Positions 34,617-43,412 of a stretch of 64,000 nt of DNA are shown here, piece after piece; positions within the stretch are counted from its first letter, which is position 1, and every line of letters begins with the position of its first letter. This DNA is from an uncultured Gemmatimonadales bacterium (GTDB lineage: Bacteria; Gemmatimonadota; Gemmatimonadetes; Palauibacterales; Palauibacteraceae). The notes beneath the pieces are model-generated. The model worked only from the letters and a program-made list of their open reading frames with translations. It was not told the origin of the DNA and made no database searches. Where the stretch lies: the NCBI GenBank assembly GCA_947259585.1, contig CAMYMV010000001.1, forward strand, positions 84,135-148,134, given 5' to 3'. A program made the position numbers and the translations under genes.

Positions 34617-36517
34617 TGGAGCGACGGCTGCTGATCGCCATCGGCCTCATGCTCGGTGTGATCGCGCTTACCAACCTGATCTTCCCGCCCGTACGCACCG
34701 AGCCTCCACCGGGAGCGGCGGACACGGTCGCTGTCGCCACGGATACGGCACGGTCCGACGGCCTCGAACCGCTGGAGGGGGCACGGCAGGAACAGGAAGG
34801 GGCGCCGGAGGACGTGCCGACCGAGCCGGCGGAGGACCGCCTACTGGATCCCGGGCGGGACGTGGCCGCCGACACCATCCAGGTGGTCTCGCCGCTCTAC
34901 CGTCTGCGGTTCGTGACACGGGGTGCGGCCCTGGTCTCGGCGCAGCTGACGAGCTACGGGTCATACGCTCCGGATGATCCCGAGTCCGTTCCGGTCGAGC
35001 TCGTGCGCTCCAGCGACCGGCTCCTGGGGTTCCGGGTGGCGGTGGGGCCGGACACGGTCGACCTGTCGGAGCGGCCGTTCGAGGCGAGCGCCAGCGGGAT
35101 AACGGTGTCGGAGGGTTCGCCGAGAGACTCTCTCACCTTCCACTACGTGCTCGGATCGACCGATCGGGGGCCGCTCGGCTTCAGGGTCACGTACCACTTC
35201 GACGCCACCCGCTACCTGATCAACGTTCGCGGAGAGTTCGAGGGCGTGGGCGATCGTGGCTACACGATAGCCACGTCGCTGGGCGAGGGCCTTCGGACCA
35301 ACGAAGCGTCCCCCAAGGAGGATTTCGGCCAACTCGCCTTGACCACGAGGGGACGAAGCGGCATTCAGAGCCTCAAGCTCTCCTCCGTGGATGATGGAGA
35401 GAGGGAGGCGGCCGAGGGTGGTCCCTTCGACTGGGTGGCGGTCAAGAACAAGTACTTCCTGACCGCCTACCTGGTAGCTGAGGGAAGCCCGGGCTTCGGA
35501 GGCGTGCTCCTGGATGGCCTGCCCGACGAGAACGCGGCCCGGATCACCACCACGCTTCCCGTGCCCGCGGGATCGCCCGAGTTCGCGTTCGATGCCTACA
35601 TGGGACCCCAGGACTACACGCGACTGCGGGAAATCGGCAACGACCTGCACAACGTGAACCCCGTGGGCTGGCGGTGGCTGCAGCCGGTGATCCGGCCCCT
35701 GGTCGCGATCGTCATGGTGATCCTCACCTGGATGCACGAGGCCCTCGGGCTGGCGTGGGGTTGGGTGCTCATCCTCTTCGGCGTCCTGATGCGGATCGTC
35801 CTCTTCCCGCTGTACCAGAAGTCGATGCGCGCACAGATGGCGCAGATGAGGGTGCAGCCGCTGATGAAGGACATTCGGGAGAAGTACAAGGACGAGCCGC
35901 AGCGCATGCAGCAGGAGATGATGCGGCTCTACAAGGAGCACAACATCAACCCGCTGGCGGGCTGCCTGCCCATGATGCTCCCCTTCCCGGTCCTGATCAC
36001 CCTCTTCTTCGTCTTCCGAAATACGATCGTGTTCCGCGGGGTGCCGTTTCTCTGGCTCCCCGACCTCTCCCTCAAGGACCCGTTCTACATCGTGCCTCTG
36101 CTCATGGGTGGCTCGATGTTCCTGCTGACGTGGATCGGCCAGAGGGGAATGGAGCAGACGGCGCAGACCAGGATGATGGGCTGGGGGATGCCGATCATGT
36201 TCACCTTCCTGTTCGCCAACTTTCCGTCAGGGCTGAATCTGTACTACGCGACGAGCAACTTCGCCTCGCTCCCGCAACAGCTCTACATAGCTCGCGAGCG
36301 ACAAAAGGCGAAGAGTGCGGGGCCCGCCGCGGATGAGGGCGGGACGGCTGTGGTAGAGAGCGAGCCCAAAGGATCGGAGGGCGCCCATAGACCTGGCGGC
36401 GGAAAGCCGAAGGCGGGGGCGCGAAAGACCGGGAAGAAGAGCGGTGCGGGAGGTCAAAGGAGCGGTGCGGGAAAGAAGCGGGGCTCCTCGAAAAAGAAGA
36501 CCTCCCGTAGGCGATAG
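34616..36517 (+). CDS. yidC: Membrane protein insertase YidC/Oxa1
   Basis: Inserts and folds inner-membrane proteins, with or without SecYEG. The 633-residue protein has an amino-terminal anchor (LLIAIGLMLGVIALTNLIF) and a Gram-negative-type periplasmic beta domain (about 80-340; YRLRFVTRGAALVSAQLTSY, VAVKNKYFLTAYLV). The conserved five-helix insertase core follows: WGWVLILFGVLMRIVLFPLY, QMRVQPLMKDIREKYKDEPQ, GCLPMMLPFPVLITLFFVF, TFLFANFPSGLNLYYATSN. The carboxy terminus is a long Lys/Gly/Ser tail of about 60 residues that may contact the ribosome. The periplasmic domain supports a Gram-negative host. Confidence 0.97.
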   Translation: MERRLLIAIGLMLGVIALTNLIFPPVRTEPPPGAADTVAVATDTARSDGLEPLEGARQEQEGAPEDVPTEPAEDRLLDPGRDVAADTIQVVSPLYRLRFVTRGAALVSAQLTSYGSYAPDDPESVPVELVRSSDRLLGFRVAVGPDTVDLSERPFEASASGITVSEGSPRDSLTFHYVLGSTDRGPLGFRVTYHFDATRYLINVRGEFEGVGDRGYTIATSLGEGLRTNEASPKEDFGQLALTTRGRSGIQSLKLSSVDDGEREAAEGGPFDWVAVKNKYFLTAYLVAEGSPGFGGVLLDGLPDENAARITTTLPVPAGSPEFAFDAYMGPQDYTRLREIGNDLHNVNPVGWRWLQPVIRPLVAIVMVILTWMHEALGLAWGWVLILFGVLMRIVLFPLYQKSMRAQMAQMRVQPLMKDIREKYKDEPQRMQQEMMRLYKEHNINPLAGCLPMMLPFPVLITLFFVFRNTIVFRGVPFLWLPDLSLKDPFYIVPLLMGGSMFLLTWIGQRGMEQTAQTRMMGWGMPIMFTFLFANFPSGLNLYYATSNFASLPQQLYIARERQKAKSAGPAADEGGTAVVESEPKGSEGAHRPGGGKPKAGARKTGKKSGAGGQRSGAGKKRGSSKKKTSRRR

Positions 36518-36547
36518 CCCGCGGGAGGCCCGGTCCGGCGAAGGAGA

Positions 36548-37942
36548 ATGAAGGGACGAGACCGGGCTTTTCCAGCCGACACTATCGCCGCCATCTCGAC
36601 GGCCCCCGGGCGGGCGGGGATCTCGGTCGTGCGCGTCAGCGGACCGGACGCCGTCGCAGTGGCCGAGAGACTGGGCGTTGCCGAGCTTGCCGCGCGCCGG
36701 GCCACACTCGCTCCCGTTCACCATCCCGAAGACGGCCGGATGATCGACCGAGCCGTCCTCACGCTTCATCTCGCGCCATCATCCTACACAGGCGAGGACC
36801 TCCTGGAGATCAGCGGGCACGGAGGCTTCCTGGTGCCGCAGTTGATTCTGGACGCCGCCTGCGCGGCAGGTGCCCGTCTTGCGGGGCCAGGCGAGTTCAC
36901 GAAGCGCGCGTTCCTGAACGGCAGAATGGACCTCGTTCAGGCCGAGGCGACGCTGGACCTCATCGATGCCCGCTCCGAGGCGGCGCACAAATCGGCTCTC
37001 TTCCAGCTGGAACGTGGGCTCTCACGTCGGATCGAAGAGTTGCGGGACGGGGTGATCGGCCTGCTGGCGCTGCTCGCCTACGAGATCGATTTCCCGGAGG
37101 AGGACGACGGCCCCGTGCCGGAGTCACGGATCAATGAAGCGGCGGATTCCCTGACATGTGGTCTGCGCGAGCTCCTGTTGCACGCGCCGGAGGGCGAGAT
37201 GGTGAGGGACGGAGCGCTTACCGTGATCGCAGGCCGTCCGAACGCTGGTAAGTCCAGTTTATTCAACGCGTTACTTGGTGAAGAACGAGCGATCGTGACG
37301 GAAACTCCGGGAACGACGAGGGATGCGATCGAGGCCATGCTCAGCGTCCAGGGCTATCCGTTTCGTCTCGTGGACACGGCCGGGATAAGAAGCCGACCGG
37401 GAAGGGTGGAGGGTCTCGGTATCGAGGTGGCCGAGAGCTATCTGCAGAAGGCCGACATCGTCTTGTTCTGTGCGGAGGCGGGCCGCCCCCTGGGCGCGGA
37501 GGAGCTGGAGTTCCTCGAAAAGTGGTCGCGTGGGGGGATGCGGGGTGGGCCGGACGGCCAGGGACCCGTCGTGCTCACGGTTCGGACGAAGGCGAAGATA
37601 TCGCCGGCATTGGACTCGGGAGGCACGGAGGAGCTGGAGACCTCGGCCGTCGAGGGCCTCGGGCTCGAGGCGTTGCGAGGCCGAATGCTGGACGCCGCCT
37701 ATGCAGGTCTCCGCGACTCCGGCGAGATGCCGCTGGTGACTCGTCGGCGTCAGTCAAGGGCTCTGGATAAGGCGCTGACGGATGTGAAAGCCTTTGTAAC
37801 TACGCGAGATAGAGGACATCCGCCGGAGATTGCCGAAACCCATCTGCAGGACGCTCGGCATGCCCTGGAGGAGCTCCTGGGCGTAGTCGACACGGAGGAG
37901 ATCCTGGACGCACTCTTCTCGGGGTTCTGCGTCGGAAAGTGA
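36548..37942 (+). CDS. mnmE: tRNA-modification GTPase MnmE, with altered G4 motif
   Basis: With MnmG it installs the aminomethyl group on wobble uridine 34 of certain tRNAs. The 464 residues show the folate-binding amino domain ([36 protein letters not shown]) and G-domain P-loop [10 protein letters not shown] (228-237). TPGTTRD, DTAG (276-279) and the terminal FCVGK with its conserved Cys follow. The G4 position, normally NKxD for guanine specificity, reads TKAK (347-350) in [10 protein letters not shown]. That change could weaken guanine selection or be compensated; it is not a truncation. The gene follows yidC by 30 bp. mnmG lies 1.5 kb downstream, beyond a convergent pair. Confidence 0.95.
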   Translation: MKGRDRAFPADTIAAISTAPGRAGISVVRVSGPDAVAVAERLGVAELAARRATLAPVHHPEDGRMIDRAVLTLHLAPSSYTGEDLLEISGHGGFLVPQLILDAACAAGARLAGPGEFTKRAFLNGRMDLVQAEATLDLIDARSEAAHKSALFQLERGLSRRIEELRDGVIGLLALLAYEIDFPEEDDGPVPESRINEAADSLTCGLRELLLHAPEGEMVRDGALTVIAGRPNAGKSSLFNALLGEERAIVTETPGTTRDAIEAMLSVQGYPFRLVDTAGIRSRPGRVEGLGIEVAESYLQKADIVLFCAEAGRPLGAEELEFLEKWSRGGMRGGPDGQGPVVLTVRTKAKISPALDSGGTEELETSAVEGLGLEALRGRMLDAAYAGLRDSGEMPLVTRRRQSRALDKALTDVKAFVTTRDRGHPPEIAETHLQDARHALEELLGVVDTEEILDALFSGFCVGK

Positions 37943-38070
37943 GTCGGCGGGTTGCCGGTCCGACATGGAACGACTCTTAAAGCTGGAATCCCCGCCTGAC
38001 AGAACCGCTTTACCTTGTTACTAAGCGCTGTGAGTCCTGGAGGACCTGCGTCCCGACAGGGTCCGCCTGG

Positions 38071-38865
38071 CTAAGCCGCGCGCTGGCAGCGCACGCAGAC
38101 GAACGTCTTGCGGCCCTTGAGGGTGATCGTCGTGAGCTCTGTGCTGCAGCGGGGACAGGCGGCTCCGTTCCCCCGGTGGTTGATCAACCAGCCCGGATCG
38201 GCATGCGCCGCCTGCCAGTGGAGCGTCGCTCGCCGAAGGACCCGCCGGAGGTAGAGGTGAACACGCTCCAGCTGCCGCTGGTTCATGAGACCGACCCTGA
38301 GATCCGGCCGATAGCCGGCCTGGAAGCAGATCTCATCCGCGTATTCGTTCCCGATGCCGGCGATGGCAGCCGGATTCATCAGAAAGCCCTTGAGGGAGCT
38401 TCGCGGATGTGCGGCGGCGAGCTCAACGAACGTCTCGACGGTCAGGTCCTCGCTCAGCGGGTCGATGCCGAGACTCTCGGGCCCGCCCAGGGCGGCGAGG
38501 TCGCTGCCCTCCACGAGGCGCACCGTGTCACGCGTTCCGGGCGCGTCGAACCGGAGCTCCCGGCCGGCCGCGAACTGCAGCCGGATGCCACTGTTTTCGT
38601 CGGGCGGTACCGTCTGGGACTCGAGGTAGATGCGACCATCGTCTCCCATGTCGAACACGAGGCTGTACTCGGAGCGGAAACGAAGGACGATGTTCTTCCC
38701 GTGCCTCTCGACGGCGTCGATCGCGTGGGACTCTATCTTCTCTTGAGCGACCTTCGGGTCGACATCCACATCCGGATCATCGATGAGTACCGCCGAGATG
38801 GTCTTTCCGGTTGCGTAACCGGCGAAACCCTCGATCATTCGTTCGACATCGGGAAGTTCTATCAC
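38071..38865 (-). CDS. Fpg/Nei-family DNA glycosylase-like protein without Pro1
   Basis: Related to formamidopyrimidine glycosylase, which excises oxidised purines. Start chosen at the second of two adjacent GTG codons (38865), six bases after GGAGGT; it gives 264 residues beginning IELPDVERMIEGF after Met. True Fpg begins PELPEVE and uses Pro1 as nucleophile; here isoleucine is in that place. Conserved features are the ERHGKNIVLRF region, GIGNEYADEICFQAGYRP (H2TH) and a zinc finger (CPRC, then GRKTFVCVRCQ) with the usual Arg. It belongs to the variant group whose members start with MIELPE-like sequence. Glycosylase activity is uncertain. Confidence 0.82.
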   Translation of the reverse strand: MIELPDVERMIEGFAGYATGKTISAVLIDDPDVDVDPKVAQEKIESHAIDAVERHGKNIVLRFRSEYSLVFDMGDDGRIYLESQTVPPDENSGIRLQFAAGRELRFDAPGTRDTVRLVEGSDLAALGGPESLGIDPLSEDLTVETFVELAAAHPRSSLKGFLMNPAAIAGIGNEYADEICFQAGYRPDLRVGLMNQRQLERVHLYLRRVLRRATLHWQAAHADPGWLINHRGNGAACPRCSTELTTITLKGRKTFVCVRCQRAA

Positions 38866-38967
38866 CACATCACCTCCGAAAGCCCAGGGGAAGGTCACCG
38901 CCCGTCGAAAGTAGGCCGAAAGGGATACACCGGATATTGCGCAAAGTGCCCGTGGAGTCGGGTGGCC

Positions 38968-39276
38968 TCAGCGAGCGATCTGAAAGCCCTCCGGCAGGCC
39001 CTTCCGGCACGGAGTCTCCTCCAACGAGACGACCCTGGCATGGAGGGGGCCGGTTCTAATCCGCTCGATGAAGGTGTCCACTCCGTGCGCCGGTCCTGCG
39101 ACGTGGATCTCCACCGATCCATCGGGGAGATTCCGCACGGTTCCGCGCAGCGAAAGCTCCACCGCGATCTCCCGCGTCCACCAACGGAATCCGACGCCCT
39201 GAACGCGGCCGCGGAGCACTACTCCCCGGCGGGCTACTTCGGGTGAGGCATGGTGGTGGGCATCGTTGGAGATCAT
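38968..39276 (-). CDS. Acylphosphatase
   Basis: Hydrolyses acyl phosphates such as acetyl or carbamoyl phosphate. From ATG 39276 the protein has 102 residues. It shows the signature RGRVQGVGFRWWTREIA (catalytic Arg in the phosphate loop) and RGTVRNLPDGSVEI with the catalytic Asn. The short histidine-rich leader (NDAHHHASPEV) is unusual but not part of the fold. It is followed by the Fpg-like gene on the same strand after a 102-bp gap; both sit between mnmE and mnmG on the opposite strand. Confidence 0.92.
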   Translation of the reverse strand: MISNDAHHHASPEVARRGVVLRGRVQGVGFRWWTREIAVELSLRGTVRNLPDGSVEIHVAGPAHGVDTFIERIRTGPLHARVVSLEETPCRKGLPEGFQIAR

Positions 39277-39406
39277 GAGGACCCATTCGTCGGATCCAAG
39301 GTAATGCGAGCGGCGCCGAGTCGCGCGGCTGCGGCGTCGAGGGCATACGGCCATATTCACGCACGGGGCGGAGGGGATTCGCGCCCCGCTGAAGGCCGGC
39401 TGACAG

Positions 39407-41341
39407 ATGGTGAGGATATCGGGACGTATGAAGACGAGCTACGACGTGATTGTCGTCGGCGGTGGCCACGCCGGGTGTGAAGCCGCCAATGGCGCGGCCA
39501 GGTTGGGTGCGGAGACGCTGCTCATCACGAGCGTGCTCGGGCGAGTGGCCCAGATGTCCTGCAACCCGGCCATCGGGGGAATCGCCAAAGGGACCGTGGC
39601 CAGGGAGGTGGACGCGCTGGGCGGGCTAATGGGCCGCGCCACCGACCGCTCGACCCTGCATGTCAGAATGCTCAATCGGTCCAAGGGACCTGCGGTTTGG
39701 GCTCCGCGAGCGCAGTGCGACCGCGGGCTCTATCCGCGCGCGATGCGCAATCTGCTGGAGGAATGCGAGCAGCTCGATCTCTACCAGGGCATGGTCGAGG
39801 CGCTGCGAATCCGGGGAGGCGGGGTGAGCGGCGTCGCCTGCGCCGATGGCAGCGAGTTTCTGTCGGAGCGAGTGGTGCTCACCGCGGGGACGTTCCTGCG
39901 AGGCAGCATAAAGATGGGCGTGAATCGGTCGATCGCGGCCGGCCGCGCGGGAGATCCGCCTTCCGTGTCGCTCGCCGAGCAGCTGCTGGACCTCGGTCTG
40001 TCGGCTGAGCGATTCAAGACGGGAACACCTCCGCGGGTCGACGGCCGGACCGTCGATTTCACGAAGCTCACTCGCCAGGAGAGCGAGGCCGAGCCGCTGA
40101 GGTTCTCCCACTGGGAACGCACGGGAGGCCTCGCCCGAATGCCGTGCTGGATTGGTGCGGCGGGCGCCGGGGTCCGAGAGGTAGTGGAGGCCAATCTGAA
40201 CGAATCCGCCATGTACGGCGGCGCGATCGCTTCACGTGGCCCGCGGTATTGCCCCTCGATCGAGGACAAGGTGAAGAAGTTCCCCGAGGCGAAGAGCCAT
40301 CAGCTCTTCCTCGAGCCGGAGGGACTGGAGACGCGCGAGCTCTACGTGAACGGCCTCTCCACGTCTTTGCCGCCCGATGTCCAGCGCGAGCTCCTGAGAC
40401 GTGTTTCCGGCCTGGAGAACGCCCGGATGACACAACCCGGATACGCCATAGAATACGACTTCTTCCCGCCGCAGCAGCTCCAGCCCACCCTGGAGCTCAA
40501 GGTCTTGCGTGGGCTCTACTTCGCCGGCCAGATCAACGGAACGACGGGTTACGAAGAGGCGGCCGGGCAGGGGATCGTCGCGGGCATCAACGCCGGGCTC
40601 GCCGCACAGGAACGGGAGGCCTGGGTGCCGGGTCGCGATGAGGCATACCTGGGGGTTCTGGTCGATGATCTCGTGACCAGGGGAGTGGATGAACCATACC
40701 GTCTTTTTACCTCTCGAGCCGAGTTTCGTCTAACGCTGCGGCAGGACAACTGCCTCGAACGCCTGGGTCCGGTTGCGGAGAGGCTCGGAACGCTCACCGA
40801 GGATGAGATCGCACGGTTGGACAGGTTTCTGGAGGAGCTGGGGCGGGCGAGAACTTGGGCCAGGACGACAAGCCTGGATCCGAAGGAGGTGAACGGCCAC
40901 CTGCAGGAGTGCGGCACCACCCCGCTGTCCCAGAAGCAGCCCTTGCGCGTCCTCCTGAAGCGTCCGCAGGTGCGGCTCGAGGAGCTGGTCGGCTCGGACG
41001 GGCCGTTGGAGGCGAACGGCTTCGATTCCGATGTCCTTGCCCTGGTCGAGATGGAGGTGAAATACGAGGGTTACCTAGGCAGGGAGCGGGACCGCGTGGA
41101 AGCGCTGCGTCGCCGAGAAGGTATGTCCCTGCCGCCGGCGGCTCCCTATCTGGAGATGGGTTCGCTGTCCTTCGAGGGGCGGCAGAAGCTCGAGCGGGTA
41201 CGGCCCCGTACGCTTGGCCAGGCAGCGCGAATCCCCGGGGTTTCGCCGGCTGACCTCCAGAACCTCCTCGTGGAGCTGCGGAGGCGCGAGCTTTCGGCGA
41301 CGGGAGTGGATCTCGAAGAAAAGGAAGCACAGAGGAGTTGA
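39407..41341 (+). CDS. mnmG: tRNA uridine-5-carboxymethylaminomethyl modification enzyme MnmG (GidA)
   Basis: FAD-dependent partner of MnmE. The 644 residues start with YDVIVVGGGHAGCEAANGAA (dinucleotide-binding loop). CNPAIGGIAKGTVAREVDAL, GTFLRGSIKMG, RFKTGTPPRVDGRTVDF and GQINGTTGYEEAAGQG follow, all diagnostic. ATG at 39407 is used here; ATG 39428, with GGGA closer by, would remove seven residues. The 130 bp upstream hold no other gene. It is not followed by rsmG, its frequent neighbour; instead a parS-bearing spacer separates it from parA. Confidence 0.97.
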   Translation: MVRISGRMKTSYDVIVVGGGHAGCEAANGAARLGAETLLITSVLGRVAQMSCNPAIGGIAKGTVAREVDALGGLMGRATDRSTLHVRMLNRSKGPAVWAPRAQCDRGLYPRAMRNLLEECEQLDLYQGMVEALRIRGGGVSGVACADGSEFLSERVVLTAGTFLRGSIKMGVNRSIAAGRAGDPPSVSLAEQLLDLGLSAERFKTGTPPRVDGRTVDFTKLTRQESEAEPLRFSHWERTGGLARMPCWIGAAGAGVREVVEANLNESAMYGGAIASRGPRYCPSIEDKVKKFPEAKSHQLFLEPEGLETRELYVNGLSTSLPPDVQRELLRRVSGLENARMTQPGYAIEYDFFPPQQLQPTLELKVLRGLYFAGQINGTTGYEEAAGQGIVAGINAGLAAQEREAWVPGRDEAYLGVLVDDLVTRGVDEPYRLFTSRAEFRLTLRQDNCLERLGPVAERLGTLTEDEIARLDRFLEELGRARTWARTTSLDPKEVNGHLQECGTTPLSQKQPLRVLLKRPQVRLEELVGSDGPLEANGFDSDVLALVEMEVKYEGYLGRERDRVEALRRREGMSLPPAAPYLEMGSLSFEGRQKLERVRPRTLGQAARIPGVSPADLQNLLVELRRRELSATGVDLEEKEAQRS

Positions 41342-41381
41342 CGACGCTGACGAGGACGACGACTTGGCTGCGAGGCGGAGA

Positions 41382-41397
41382 TGTTCCACGTGAAACA
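41382..41397. other. parS centromere site 1
   Basis: TGTTCCACGTGAAACA matches the 16-bp consensus TGTTnCACGTGAAACA exactly. It is the nucleation site for ParB sliding clamps. It lies 41 bp past mnmG and is the reverse complement of site 2. Confidence 0.95.
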
Positions 41398-41511
41398 CCT
41401 GCCTCGCGCCCATCCAGCCACCGGGGCGCTCGACCTCTCGGGATGGGTGCAGCTGCAGGATATCGTCGCGTTAAGGTCCTGACACCACGTTACATGGGTT
41501 GTTTTCCACAA

Positions 41512-41520
41512 TCGTGGAAC
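41512..41520 (+). other. DnaA box
   Basis: TTTTCCACA differs by one base from TTATCCACA and is the best DnaA box I found in the window. It is four bases upstream of parS site 2 and overlaps an inverted repeat TTCCAC-AATC-GTGGAA. It could link DnaA binding to the segregation locus or to parA expression. Confidence 0.6.
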
Positions 41521-41524
41521 GCTG

Positions 41525-41540
41525 TGTTTCACGTGGAACA
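41525..41540. other. parS centromere site 2
   Basis: TGTTTCACGTGGAACA is an exact consensus match and the exact reverse complement of site 1, 143 bp away. It lies just upstream of the predicted parA promoter, so ParB bound here could repress parAB. Confidence 0.95.
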
Positions 41541-41548
41541 CGCACTGC

Positions 41549-41578
41549 TTGGCGCGGCCGTCGACCCGGCTCTATATT
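41549..41578 (+). promoter_or_regulatory. Predicted promoter of parA
   Basis: TTGGCG (41549-41554) and TATATT (41573-41578) with an 18-bp spacer, eight bases downstream of parS site 2 and about 155 bp before parA. Apart from this promoter, the parS sites and the DnaA box, the 396-bp gap 41342-41737 holds nothing that looks coding. Confidence 0.55.
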
Positions 41579-41737
41579 CTCCAAGTCCCGAGCATCCGTC
41601 CTCAACAAGCGGCGGTTTCAGCTGTCCTCGACTCGACGATACGAACGAATTCGGCTCGCCAGGCCCTCCCAGCAATCGCTGCGGGCGAAGAGCTGTGAAG
41701 ACGCTGGAGCCCGCCGGTTGATCCCGGGGAGGAGCGC

Positions 41738-42523
41738 ATGAGCCGGATCATCTCCATTGCCAACCAGAAGGGCGGCGTCGGGAAAACGACCACGGCCATC
41801 AACCTCGGTGCCTCGCTCGCGATCGCGGAACGACGCACTCTGGTGCTGGACTGCGATCCCCAGAGTAACGCGACCAGCGGGTTCGGGATTCGCAAGAATG
41901 CGAGCAGGCCCTCTGTCTACGAGTGTGTTGTCGAGGGGAAGCCGCTGGCCGACGCGATCCACCACGAAGTCCATTTTCCCTACCTGGACGTCGCTCCAGC
42001 AAGCAGGGATCTGGCGGGCGCCGAGGTGCAGCTCATGGAGCGGCCGAACCGCAACCGCCGACTCCGCCGGGCCCTGGAGCCCATCCGCGGATCATATGAC
42101 TACGTTCTCGTGGATTCGCCGCCCTCACTGGGCGTGCTGACTCTGAATGCGCTGACCGCCTCGGATTCGGTCATCATACCCATTCAATGCGAGTTCTACG
42201 CCCTCGAGGGGCTCAGTCAGCTTCTGAACACGGTGCGTTTGGTGCAGCGTAACATCAATCAGGAATTACAGATCGAGGGTGTGCTCCTGACGATGTACGA
42301 CTCCCGCCTCAACCTGTCGAAGCAGGTGGCGGCCGAAGCCAGGGAGTATTTCGGCAGAAAGGTCTTCGACACCATGATTCCCAGGAACATCCGGCTGGCC
42401 GAGGCGCCGAGCTTCGGTAAGCCGATCGCCCTTTACGACGTGCTTTCAACCGGCGCTCGAGGCTATCTGAGCTTGGCGAACGAACTGATCGAGCGCGACG
42501 AACCCACGAGGAAAGTTGGCTAA
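41738..42523 (+). CDS. parA: Chromosome-partitioning ATPase ParA (Soj)
   Basis: Walker-type ATPase that drives segregation of ParB-parS complexes over the nucleoid. The 261-residue chromosomal-type protein has no amino-terminal DNA-binding extension. It starts MSRIISIANQKGGVGKTTTA with the deviant Walker A KGGVGKTT, then LVLDCDPQSNATSGFG, DYVLVDSPPSLGVLTLNAL and IPIQCEFYALEGLSQL. A GGGGAGG Shine-Dalgarno sequence precedes the ATG. It overlaps parB by eight bases. Confidence 0.97.
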   Translation: MSRIISIANQKGGVGKTTTAINLGASLAIAERRTLVLDCDPQSNATSGFGIRKNASRPSVYECVVEGKPLADAIHHEVHFPYLDVAPASRDLAGAEVQLMERPNRNRRLRRALEPIRGSYDYVLVDSPPSLGVLTLNALTASDSVIIPIQCEFYALEGLSQLLNTVRLVQRNINQELQIEGVLLTMYDSRLNLSKQVAAEAREYFGRKVFDTMIPRNIRLAEAPSFGKPIALYDVLSTGARGYLSLANELIERDEPTRKVG

Positions 42524-43397
42524 GAGCGACACGCGACTCGGCAGAGGCCTCGGCGCCCTTCTGAGCGAGAACCTGGATGATCTGGACGGCTCGGAGTTCG
42601 AGCTCCCGCTCGACGACCTGAGCCCAAACCCATACCAGCCCAGGAGCTCGCTCTCCGAGGAGGCGCTTGGTGAGCTCGTGGCTTCGATTCGAGAGCACGG
42701 GCTTCTTCAACCTCTTGTTGTGCGCAGCCGGGACGCTGGGTGGGAGATCGTGGCGGGTGAGCGTCGCTGGCGGGCCCTGAAGCTGCTGGGGTGGAAGAGC
42801 GCCCCCGTCATCGTGCGGGACCTCACCGACGAGCAGATGTTGCTCGTTGCCCTTGTCGAGAACCTTCAGAGGGAGGAGCTGTCGGCCCTCGAGGAGGCGC
42901 GCAGCTACCAGCAGCTGGCGGACGAGTTCGGGCTAACCCAGCAGAAAATAGCCGCGCGAGTCGGTAAAGACCGGTCCACGGTCGCCAACGCGCTGCGGCT
43001 GCTCACGCTGCCCGGGGCCGTGCAGGAGATGGTGCACGAGAGCCGACTGAGCGCCGGGCACGCCCGGGCTATTCTGGGTCTTCGGGGAGAGCCTGCCCAG
43101 CAGCGCCTGGCGGAGGAAGTCGTCTCGCGAGGACTCTCGGTTCGGCAAACCGAGAGGAAGGTGCAGCGGCTCCGCGAGCCCTCTCGGGCCAGGGAGAGAT
43201 CGAAGAGGCGCTCGGCTCAGGCCGAAGACCCCTATGTTCGGCGAGCCCGGCAGGTGCTGGAGCGGGCACTCGGAACCGAGGTGACCGTGAGACTCAAAGG
43301 TGGAGATGCGGGAGAGATTCGCGTCATGTTCCACGATGCGGAAGATTTTGATCGACTGCTCGGTCTCATGACGGGCATGCCGGCGTCAGAGCTCTGA
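42516..43397 (+). CDS. parB: Chromosome-partitioning protein ParB (Spo0J)
   Basis: CTP-dependent DNA clamp loaded at parS. The 293 residues include the amino-terminal LGRGLGALL box (ParA-activating) and the CTP-binding PYQPRSSL...IREHGLLQPLVVR region. GERRWRALKLLG and ENLQREELSALEEA follow, then the helix-turn-helix (GLTQQKIAARVGKDRSTVAN) and a dimerisation tail. The start is TTG at 42516 within the end of parA. Two exact parS sites lie just upstream of parA. Confidence 0.97.
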   Translation: MAKSDTRLGRGLGALLSENLDDLDGSEFELPLDDLSPNPYQPRSSLSEEALGELVASIREHGLLQPLVVRSRDAGWEIVAGERRWRALKLLGWKSAPVIVRDLTDEQMLLVALVENLQREELSALEEARSYQQLADEFGLTQQKIAARVGKDRSTVANALRLLTLPGAVQEMVHESRLSAGHARAILGLRGEPAQQRLAEEVVSRGLSVRQTERKVQRLREPSRARERSKRRSAQAEDPYVRRARQVLERALGTEVTVRLKGGDAGEIRVMFHDAEDFDRLLGLMTGMPASEL

Positions 43398-43412
43398 GCG
43401 GGACGGGTCATC

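Noticed and set aside
41338..41721. 127-codon open frame between mnmG and parA
   Set aside because: It spans both parS sites and the parA promoter, has shadow-like Pro/Ser/Arg-rich composition, and resembles no family, including rsmG.
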